Part shown: positions 56,424-64,000 of the stretch, one piece after another | Numbering within the stretch: position 1 is the stretch's first letter | Layout: each line of letters starts with the position of its first letter | Assembly (NCBI GenBank): GCA_030015575.1 | Contig: JASDDO010000026.1 | Coordinates: forward strand, 193,527,739 to 193,591,738 | Source: Agapanthus africanus | Lineage: Eukaryota > Streptophyta > Magnoliopsida > Asparagales > Amaryllidaceae | DNA: 64,000 nucleotides | Reading direction: 5' to 3' | Notes under the pieces: generated by a model | Seen by the model: only the letters and a program-made list of their open reading frames with translations | What the model was told of the DNA's origin: nothing | Database searches by the model: none | Position numbers and translations under genes: made by a program

Positions 56424-57626
56424 TATCAATTTGGCTGTTCGACTTTTGTTTTCCAATTAGGTTTTCTAACAAGGAATTCTATTATCGTCGACTCATAAAT
56501 TATCCACCCATATTCTTCACACTTCCTCATTATTTAACTTAAGATTATATATATCCTGTAGAATTACCTAGCTTTCGGCATTTTTTAAGCTTTCCTTCTA
56601 GGGTTCCATCTCCACTTAGGAATTTCTATCAACCCTACTAAAGATACAAGTTTTATTCTTCATTCCTTTCTCTCATCTAAACTCTAATCACATATCCCCA
56701 CGTGTGTGTATAGATCACCCCTACACTTGGAAATTCAAATCAAGCAATCGTACTCTCGTCCGTTGTCCAAAGCACTTATTAATTGGTGAATTTTCGCTTT
56801 CACATCCTTCATGCGACCGTTAATACTTCTTGAGGTACCAACAACCGATTACAAGATGCATTAGCACTTTAAAGCGTACTTCCTAGTTTTGCAACAGCCA
56901 AGGCTTTAGCAGTGACTCCCAAACCAGTTGGTCTAAGGCACTAGGTGATGAAGCACCCTCGCTAAATATTTTTCTATTTTTACAGCCTTAAGTAATCACA
57001 AAAACCAGTGTCCATTTTTTTAATTCTTTATTCACTTTTTTTCTTTTATTTTCATTTTCTTCGTACTAAGGACTTTAGACAAGAGTATTTCAAGGTCTCT
57101 TCTACTAATCCAAGTTTCAAGGTGCGTGTTTGTGCATTTTGTAGGGTACATGTTTTCAGAATCTAGACTTAAGGTAGGAACTATTTTTCAAACTTATTCT
57201 CTAATAAGAACATCAATACTCTTCCCTTGTTTCGACATAGCCCAAGAAGTGAACCCAAAATTTGCCTATTTCTAAATAAACTATAAAGACATATACTTTC
57301 TACCGTTAAACTTTAAGAAAGGTTATTTTTAGGGTTTTTAATTTACTAAGTCAAAGATCTAGTTGTTCCTAGCTAGTTAACCTATCTGTCAAACTCTAGT
57401 CAAATAAGCCAAAATTGAATACAATAATTTTTATAATTTTTGAAATTTTTCAATTTTTATGGGTTTTCAAATAAGCATGCAAATGCAAAAATATGTAAAA
57501 ATGAATGCGAAGGAAGAAGATGTACCGAGCATACCCCCAAACTTGAACTTGACAGTGTCCTCACTGTCATGCTGAACCAAGAGGGTCAGAATACCGGCAC
57601 TCCCCTGTTTATTAATTTTTTTTTTT
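56424..57626 (-). other. Gypsy-B 3' UTR
   Basis: Non-coding. It includes the covarying hairpin at 57550-57569 (TGACAGTG, loop TCCT, CACTGTCA on the plus strand), PPT-like runs and a poly(T) tract at about 57608-57660 on its border with the ORF. No gene is seen. Confidence 0.7.
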
Positions 57627-58442
57627 TTAATGTTTTGAAAATTTTTTTTTTTTTTTTTTTAGAGAAAAAGAAAACAAAAATATATACACATATATACAAA
57701 GGTTCCCCCCAAACTTAAGCTTGGCCTTACACAAGCCAAAGGTTAGCACCAACCATTCAAAAATTCTATCGTGGTAATGGTAGAGTTGGTGAAAGAATGG
57801 AGTGGAAAGAAAAGAAATGAGAAGCACACGAGACCGTGTGGAGAGAAAGGGATAATATGGTCTCGGTGGAGGAGAATGGCGGAGGGGAAGAAGAAATGGT
57901 AGGGGTTCTACTTCTTCGAGTGGAGGTTGATTAATCACAAAATCCATATCATTTAAGAATGCGAGTTCGTCGGCGAAAATATCTTCGAAACTTTCCTCGA
58001 AGGTCCAATTGAAAATTATCGAACTCAAAATGTCGGATTGTGATTCATCAACACTCGATATCATTAAAGGAAGATTAGAAGAACCAAAGAAAGTGGGAAT
58101 ACGAATTTGAGGGTGTGGATGGAGCGTATAGATTAGCACAATTTGTAATGACCGATGTGTAAAAAGCGATTGTGCTAATCTATCAACCCGCGAAAAAATG
58201 AGATTAAATCCCTCAAGAGTCGTGAGCAAACATGGGTACGTCGAACTAGGTACTGGAGATGAAAGCGTAACGGTCTCTAGCACAGTCGAAACGATAGGAA
58301 GGACGGAAGGAAGTGAGTGAGGAAGGGTATCAGTTAAGGATTTAGGAGGGTGTATTGGAAAATTCGACACATCAAACGAAAATGGTTCAACCTCAATATT
58401 AACCTCAGTACTATCCTCATAATTCTCCTCAATATTTTCCTT
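57627..58442 (-). CDS. Gypsy-B ORF, distal part, unrecognised
   Basis: About 271 codons in the same frame as the upstream ORF, after one TAA at 58443-58445. It begins with an acidic stretch (KENIEENYEDSTEVNIEVE). The middle is Ser/Pro-rich, then acidic (FEESFEDIFADELAFLNDMD). The tail reads into a poly-Lys run produced by the poly(T) tract, so the natural end is uncertain and a frame slip there is likely. No domain is recognised. The shared frame suggests one original protein of about 635 codons; the stop is either a mutation or a readthrough site. Confidence 0.55.
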   Translation of the reverse strand, partial: KENIEENYEDSTEVNIEVEPFSFDVSNFPIHPPKSLTDTLPHSLPSVLPIVSTVLETVTLSSPVPSSTYPCLLTTLEGFNLIFSRVDRLAQSLFTHRSLQIVLIYTLHPHPQIRIPTFFGSSNLPLMISSVDESQSDILSSIIFNWTFEESFEDIFADELAFLNDMDFVINQPPLEEVEPLPFLLPLRHSPPPRPYYPFLSTRSRVLLISFLSTPFFHQLYHYHDRIFEWLVLTFGLCKAKLKFGGNLCIYVYIFLFSFSLKKKKKKFSKH

Positions 58443-59534
58443 TTAAATTTGCTTATCCATGCCAATATCATCAAAATCAAGACGCATATGAGATTCGGGA
58501 GAAACATTTAATAACTCGGGATGATGATTTGAACATAAAATTTCAATTAAATCGACAGGTTCATCATCCGAAACATTCCCGGCGTCTATATCCTCAATCA
58601 AGTGAAAGTCAATTTCTTTAGACACCTCCTCAAAAGCATGGATGTTTATCAATGTAGGTTCTAGAGTGGAAGTGTAAATATCGAAAGGATTAAGTCTGGT
58701 TTCACTCGAAAGGGGTTCTTCACAATCTGGCAAATCAAACACCATAAAATCACACAACTCGCTTTTATTTTGAACTTGTGAATCATTTAGGACATTCGAT
58801 GGAAAACTGGAGTTGTGGGCTTCAATTGGGTAAGGGTAGGTTTGATTTGGAAATCCTATCTCATTCTCACTCAGTCCAACCACCTCCTCATACATTGAAA
58901 AATTTGGAGCTAGTTGGAAACTAGCTACCGGTTCAGCAGGTTGCATAAGGGTGGCCATGGACGCTTCCACATTCCTAACCATTTTGTTTGTTGCTGTGAT
59001 ATACGCCTCCAACGCCTCTTCCAAACTAGACTTGGGTGGTAAGGGGGTTTCGGTAAAAGATTCGAAATTGTTTGGATATGTGAAACTCCCTAATGGCTGT
59101 GTAGAAGCAGTGTCTAGTGAAGGTGGAAAGGTCGGGTAGGACTGGTAGGAAGTGGGTGATTGGACTGGGGTAGGGTCAACATGTGGATAAAAAGGTGAAT
59201 AGTCTTGTTGATCCCTAGAACTAGATGTGTGGAGAGGGGTGAAAGATCGGCTACGAGATTGAGCAATATGCTCAGCAATGGACATCGGCTTAGGAGTGAC
59301 AGAAGGATTTAAAGAAGTGGTGTCAACATATGTAGGTGGTGAAGGTTGACTTGGTTGACACAAAGTGGATTGAAAAGTCAAATTGTTTCTCCTACACGCC
59401 TCTATTTGATCTTTCAAAGATATTTTAGGCATGGAAGGATCGTCTTTAAATTGATTGAACAAATTGCCGAACGACGCAAAATTAGGTTCGGGATACCAAA
59501 GTTCGGATAATGATTTTTTCTGTGGGGTACCCAT
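58443..59534 (-). CDS. Gypsy-B ORF, proximal part, unrecognised
   Basis: 363 codons from ATG 59534. The N terminus (MGTPQKKSLSELWYPEP) resembles the start of the element H ORF. Residues 60-170 are Ser/Pro/Thr/Gln-rich and probably disordered. A likely helix (SSLEEALEAYITATNKMV) follows. The C-terminal third is acidic (VFDLPDCEEP, IDAGNVSDDEPVDLIEIL). No zinc knuckle, protease or RT motif is visible. It occupies the place of gag in a non-autonomous Athila-like element, so an RNA-binding or particle-association role is possible but unproven. Confidence 0.65.
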   Translation of the reverse strand: MGTPQKKSLSELWYPEPNFASFGNLFNQFKDDPSMPKISLKDQIEACRRNNLTFQSTLCQPSQPSPPTYVDTTSLNPSVTPKPMSIAEHIAQSRSRSFTPLHTSSSRDQQDYSPFYPHVDPTPVQSPTSYQSYPTFPPSLDTASTQPLGSFTYPNNFESFTETPLPPKSSLEEALEAYITATNKMVRNVEASMATLMQPAEPVASFQLAPNFSMYEEVVGLSENEIGFPNQTYPYPIEAHNSSFPSNVLNDSQVQNKSELCDFMVFDLPDCEEPLSSETRLNPFDIYTSTLEPTLINIHAFEEVSKEIDFHLIEDIDAGNVSDDEPVDLIEILCSNHHPELLNVSPESHMRLDFDDIGMDKQI

Positions 59535-60398
59535 GTTAGAAGAAGAAAGGTGACAAAAAGGAAGGTTGGATGGTGCAAGGATTTATTTGGGGCTAAAGCT
59601 TGCAAGTTCTCTAATAAAAATTTTCCTTTTTCTTTCTCTTTGTTTGAAAATTGTTGCAAAAAAGATTTTTAATTAAAGATATGCAACCGAAAATATATTA
59701 CCTGCAATCAGTTATTATCTTAAGCATATCACAAGAATCTTTATTTGGAAAAAATTGTTGCAAAAAGATATTTGAGAAAAGATATGCAACAAAAAAGATT
59801 ACTTGCAATCAATTTCGTTTTTGAGCGGGGCCCAAAAATCCTGCACAAGACTTGTTATATGGAAGGGAGAATATTTTTAACGCGCACAAAATCCTGCAGG
59901 AATATTTCAGAAAAGATATATCTAGATCTCCATAGAAAGACCAGAGAAGCTTACAGAAGAATTTTCACCTGACGACGTCACTGTGGAGCCGCCCTTCCAC
60001 GGCAAATCCTGGTTCCCACCGCGGTTCCGCGGTGGGGTAGTCGGCGCGAGTCCCAAAAAAATTTCTGACGCTCTGATTTGACTAAATTGCCGCGTTTCCG
60101 CGGTCTAAGATGGGTAATCGCGGCGGAATCGCGGCGGGGTGGAGGCTTCAGGGTGCGGGAAAAATTCCACTGTTCTGTTTTGAAAATCCTTCTCTGTTCT
60201 GATCTCCTGATTTCTGTTTCGCCTTTTGGAAATTTCCAGACCGTCTTTGTAAATCCTGCAAAAATTCAACCACAAAGTATCCCTTCCAAAAATAACAGAT
60301 TATATATTTTTTTTTATATTTTTTGGATTTTTTAGATTTTTATGAATTTTTAAATTTTATGATTAACCCGAAATTGCGAAAAGAAAATTCTACGCCAT
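59535..60398 (-). other. Gypsy-B leader
   Basis: Non-coding leader. It carries GC-rich dyads at about 59990-60140 (CCACCGCGGTTCCGCGGTGG near 60017 and CCGCGTTTCCGCGG near 60091). No gene is seen. Confidence 0.7.
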
Positions 60399-60415
60399 CC
60401 CCGGCAACGGCGCCA
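60399..60415 (-). other. Primer-binding site, tRNA-Asp (Gypsy-B)
   Basis: The plus strand reads CCCCGGCAACGGCGCCA, identical to the Gypsy-A site and also two bases from the LTR. Confidence 0.9.
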
Positions 60416-60417
60416 TT

Positions 60418-61750
60418 TGATTGATTGATTTAACGTGCCTGCGTTTTCTAAAAGATAGATCAAAAATATTTCTAACCGCAATCAAGAACGGCGTCGCTTT
60501 GCAGCTAGCCGGTGAGTACGGTTCGGTCCACAGGGATGTTGTGAATTTTCTAATCACGCTAACGAGTTAATTCCGAAGGGTGTTCGGATTGATTATTAAA
60601 TCTAAAAATTGAAGTTGTATGATACTAGGATTAGAAACTCGCTAGGATTAGGTTTAGGGAAAATTTGGTAAACAAAGATCTACATCTCTTTCCATTGCCT
60701 TTAATTAAAGATATCATATTAGTGTTATGGTAAATCTTAACAAAGGGGATTAGGATGATTGGGAAGATTGATTCTTCCTCTAGATCCTTGTCCTTCCTTT
60801 CTTAATCTTTACCCTAACCTCCATGGAAAACCTTAAAATCCGGGCCTTTAGACTACGGAATCACCGTTACCTCGAGGGTAGAGTGCCATAGGGAGCGGAA
60901 TAAGAAGGTATGCATGGAGTTCTAATTTTCATAAAAGATTGGCAAAGAAAAGAGATGAGAGATCTTCGTCTCTCAAATCCTTCCCCATTCCTAACCCTAA
61001 CAAGCGGGAAAACTACTCACTCATTAAGGAATTGAAAAACATCTATCTAGGGCAGAGAATAAAAATTACCTAGGGCAAGAATTGAAATCTAAACTAGAGC
61101 AAGGAATTAAATCTACTTACTGATGCATCTCTCCAATCATCAACGCAGATTTGTCAGATCTGAATTCATGAATTGAAAAGAAACACCGATGCTCTCCAAA
61201 AGAATTCTAAAATTTATTAATGAAGGGAGGCATGAAAAGAATACAATGATTTGGGCTTCTATTTATAGGAGATAGAAACCCTAGGTTACAATTGATTTGC
61301 ATGTCTACATTTACCAAAATATCCTTAGGAAGACCTAGTCAAAGTAGACTTCAAGCTTTGGTAAAATTTTATGTCTCTGTCTCTTTAAAGAAAGTATTGG
61401 GCCTTGGATCTTTGGGCTTCCTTATTATTTGGTTCTTTATTAAAATAGCTTCTATGTTTCTTCCAGATCTCTAGTGAATAATTGCGGTGGACTTTTAACC
61501 GTTCGCTTTGTAATCTTGAACCTTGCATTGCCTTGTACTTTGTGAATTTTATCTTTGATGTAGGCTTGATCAAGAGTCTTCTATTTGTTGGTCAAAGTCC
61601 ACTTTTTCATCGTCTTTACATCGTTTTCACTGTTTTCTGTCTAAGAACCTGTAACCTGTAACATGTAGCAGACATGCGTCAAAAGCACCTGTTTATTTAT
61701 AAAAAGAATAAGAATGGGGAATATAATAATACAATATTATGGTGTGAACA
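60418..61750 (-). repeat. 5' LTR of Gypsy-B
   Basis: Partner of 54835-56226. It carries the U5 block shared with Gypsy-A (AACCGCAATCAAGAACGG, then CACAGGGATG) and a TATA box at 61260-61267. Confidence 0.93.
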
Positions 61751-61760
61751 GGACCCTTCA

Positions 61761-61773
61761 TGGTATCAGAGCC
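61761..61773 (+). other. Primer-binding site of Copia-4
   Basis: TGGTATCAGAGCC directly after the LTR terminal CA. Confidence 0.85.
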
Positions 61774-62525
61774 ACCCTTTAAACCCCTTACTAGCTTACT
61801 TAGACGTGCTTAAAAGATCGATCGACGGATTTTACTGAAAACAAGATTTGAATTTTCTGTTTGCTGTCGATTTTCAAATGTGGTCAAAAAATTATTTCAC
61901 ACATCTTAAAAATCCTTGTAGGCAAATACAAGGCTACAGCAAAAATTTGAGCTCGTGATGCCACTAAAGTGCCACGGATCCGCCGCAATAACCCCCTTTT
62001 GGCGGCGGATCCGCAGCCATTCATTGGCGACGGGCCTTCAAAATTTTACTGTAGCACAGAGACTTGGAATTGTGAATTTTTTCATATTCTATTTTGGCCC
62101 AGGTTTCAGTGAAGTATTGTTTTGCTATTGGGCCCAATTTAGAACTTATTCGATCGATATTTTAAGTGGGCGTTTAACAGTACATACATTATATTCTGCG
62201 ACCGTGAATGTCATTTGATCGGTAAACTCGTCTAATTGCTATATGTCTTTTAGACGGGTTTGCGAACATGACATTCACGTTGTTGTTCTGTGATGTGCTG
62301 TGATGTTGGTTGGATCGTTGTGGTGGGTAGCAATGGTGCAATGATAGTACAGTTTTATTTCATTTGCACATTTGATATTGCGAGGCGAGCGTCCGATATG
62401 TGGACTGCCGTCACTGCCAGTTTGTATATTATTCTTTTGGGGCACGACCGGGCTGAGATCGATGTCACCCTTGTATATTATTTTATTTTCTGTACTAGGA
62501 TTACCCCGCGGTGGGGTGCACGAAT
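61774..62525 (+). other. Copia-4 leader (non-coding)
   Basis: It holds a GC dyad (61971-62016: GCCACGGATCCGCCGC and GGCGGCGGATCCGCAGCC) in the same place as in Copia-1. A TTGTATATTATTT and GTACTAGGATTACC region matches Copia-1 around 3530-3570. It is cut at 62525 by the next LTR. Confidence 0.7.
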
Positions 62526-64000
62526 TGTTGGAGATAGTGCCCTCAAAGTCAATTATTGAATCGCAGGTACGTGATTACAATGATTGAGGCAGGACCTATA
62601 CCGATATGACAGTTTTACTCGAGATGATTGTATGCTATCTGGTTTGTCTTTATCATCATATACATGCTTTAGTTCACTATTGCATGATGATAGAGCCCAT
62701 AGGATTCTTGCTTGACTACCAGCAGTATGATGGCGATCATATACGTGGGAGCTGGGGTCTGTAAGCACATCCTTAAAAGTGTCCCTAGTCGTGGGAGTTT
62801 CGAGACAGGGTATCGATACTCCAGAGTAGACTAGTGTATACAGTCGAGACCCCGACGAGGGGCGGTGGCCGGTCTCACAAGCCACTGGCGTCAGTTGGAT
62901 CACCTAAGATGTATACAGGTGCTCATTGAGTTATGAGTACACCGGACAGGACTCGCCGGGAATCTGCTAGTTGGTATTATACATATCGTCAGATAGCAAT
63001 TCCCTGGTGACATGTGTACAAGTTAGTTCATCGACCTGAGATCGTCATTTGTCTCGTGTGAGTTCCCACTGTGCTTTGATTTCTACCCTACCACGGCTCA
63101 AAGGAGTCGTGCAAACAGGTTTTTTTTTGGTACAGTCCCGAGCCACATTGGAGGCAAGTGAGCGGATCGTCGGGGATTCGTCTCTCCCGGTATTGGGGGT
63201 TGATGTCGCGCAGTGCACGGGTGGCCATCACTAGGAATTCTCGGCCGAGGTAGTGGAGAATTACTGATTTGGATCAGTAGTTTCTCAGGTGGTGATGGGC
63301 TTCATGCCGACACGATTTATCGCGTTATTAGGGATCTGACTTTATCCACCCCCCTAGACTCGATATGCGATACTCTTTAGATGAATGGACCGGACTATAT
63401 ATATATTGTCACTGTCAGGCTCAGTAGGGTTTATAGATGAGTTCGCTCGTCAGCTTCCCTTCCAATCAATACATAGGCAAACCGTTACGTACAGCTTGTA
63501 CCTCTGACGTGCTAGGGGTTGTACCCAGTACCAGTGTGTTGATGAGTCATTAGAGTCCCCCACAGACACTTTCCCAAGTTCGGGCAAAACGTTGTAGAGG
63601 CCGTATGGGTTTATGGCTAGGTTCGGAAAAAGCACGTGCGTTTTCGCACGTGTCGTTTTTCGGGCAGATAATACTGGCAGGCTTTGGTTTAAGACGGAAC
63701 TTAGTATTATACTGTGTAGATATAATATGTTTGTCTCAGTTGCATTTGTATTCGGTCGTAATACAAATACGGGTATGTTTATACTGATACGGGGTTATCC
63801 TGAAATTCGTATCAGGATCACTTTTGGAAGTTGCCAGTTTCCAGTTTTCTATCAGCCGTATTTTGACATTCGGTTAAATACGGATTTATCTTTTCTTGAT
63901 GAGGTGAGTCAGTGTTCTAGAAGGTTCTAGAGAGGGTGACTAAGCTTGTGAGTCATTAGGTCATTAATGGTGTAATTAATGACAAGGTGACTAGGTTAAT
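62526..64000 (+). repeat. Copia LTR, partial, runs off the window
   Basis: It starts TGTTGGAGATAGTGCCCTC and follows the Copia-4 LTR with clear divergence, more than expected for a young pair. No PPT precedes it, so it is probably the LTR of a separate insertion or a recombination product. Its end is not in the window. Confidence 0.75.

Larger units (their letters stand above)
54835..61750 (-). mobile_element. Gypsy-B: non-autonomous Athila-like element
   Basis: A 6.9-kb minus-strand element with LTRs of 1392 and 1333 bp (TGATT...GAACA) and perfect GGACC duplications (54830-54834, 61751-61755). It has the same 17-nt tRNA-Asp PBS as Gypsy-A and a matching PPT, plus two conserved 3'-UTR modules. 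The interior encodes one unrecognised protein frame but no protease, RT or integrase. LTR identity is high, so it moved recently, presumably with enzymes supplied by another element. Confidence 0.93.
52824..61760 (+). repeat. 5' LTR of Copia-4, interrupted by Gypsy-B
   Basis: LTR sequence at 52824-54834 and 61756-61760. Gypsy-B took GGACC (54830-54834) as its target, five bases before the LTR end. Blocks shared with Copia-2 include GATGATAGTATGCTATCTGG near 52921. Confidence 0.85.
52824..62525 (+). mobile_element. Copia-4: Copia LTR plus short leader, with nested Gypsy-B
   Basis: The LTR starts TGTTGGCTATAGTGCCCTC at 52824 and ends ...GGGACCCTTCA at 61760 (Gypsy-B excluded), about 2.0 kb, followed directly by a tRNA-iMet PBS and a 752-bp leader. 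The leader stops at 62525, where another LTR begins, without a PPT and without any gag or pol. The LTR belongs to the Copia-2 family. It is either a truncated element or one interrupted by a second Copia whose end lies beyond the window. Confidence 0.75.

Overview
The window is plant nuclear DNA made almost entirely of nested LTR retrotransposons. No host gene, rRNA, tRNA gene or CRISPR array is visible. A plant source is supported by three things: Ty1/Copia and Ty3/Gypsy families with primer-binding sites for plant initiator-tRNA-Met and tRNA-Asp, the Athila-type and Angela/Tork-like polyproteins, and the LTR-in-LTR layering typical of heterochromatin in large plant genomes. The species cannot be named from the sequence. 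Element names below are local labels.

Layout. Element H is the oldest visible layer. It is a minus-strand element of Athila-like style, with an ORF at 1-93 and 20996-21376, a leader, a tRNA-Asp-like PBS near 22452, and a 5' LTR from 22457. Copia-1 (plus strand, 94-20995, TSD AATAT) interrupts the H ORF. Gypsy-A (minus strand, 3764-14873, TSD CGGAC), an Athila-type element with an almost intact gag-pro-RT-RH-INT frame, sits inside the Copia-1 leader. The H LTR is interrupted by T1 (minus, 22956-30230; 3.5-kb LTRs around a 339-bp interior) and by Copia-2 (minus, 30952-50807). Copia-2 carries T2 in its 3' LTR (plus, 32746-40833, TSD TATAT; only a broken gag remains) and a truncated opposite-strand Copia LTR in its leader (45659 to about 47835).

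From 50947 to 52823 lies an unusual palindrome field: an 82-bp tandem array, a run of near-perfect odd-length palindromes around a TATA box, and an array of CACGTG hairpins. Copia-4 (plus, from 52824) landed in the last hairpin unit. Its LTR is interrupted by Gypsy-B (minus, 54835-61750, TSD GGACC), a non-autonomous element with an unrecognised protein. Another Copia LTR starts at 62526 and runs off the window.

How the parts relate. Gypsy-A is the only element with a nearly complete Gypsy pol, and one in-frame stop breaks it. Gypsy-B has no pol but shares with Gypsy-A the tRNA-Asp PBS, the PPT, a U5 block and two structured 3'-UTR modules, so it may be mobilised by the Gypsy-A family. Copia-1 lacks gag and most of RNase H. 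Copia-2 is decayed. The most interesting signals are non-coding: covarying hairpins in 3' UTRs and leaders, GC-rich dyads found in both Copia and Gypsy leaders, and the palindrome field.
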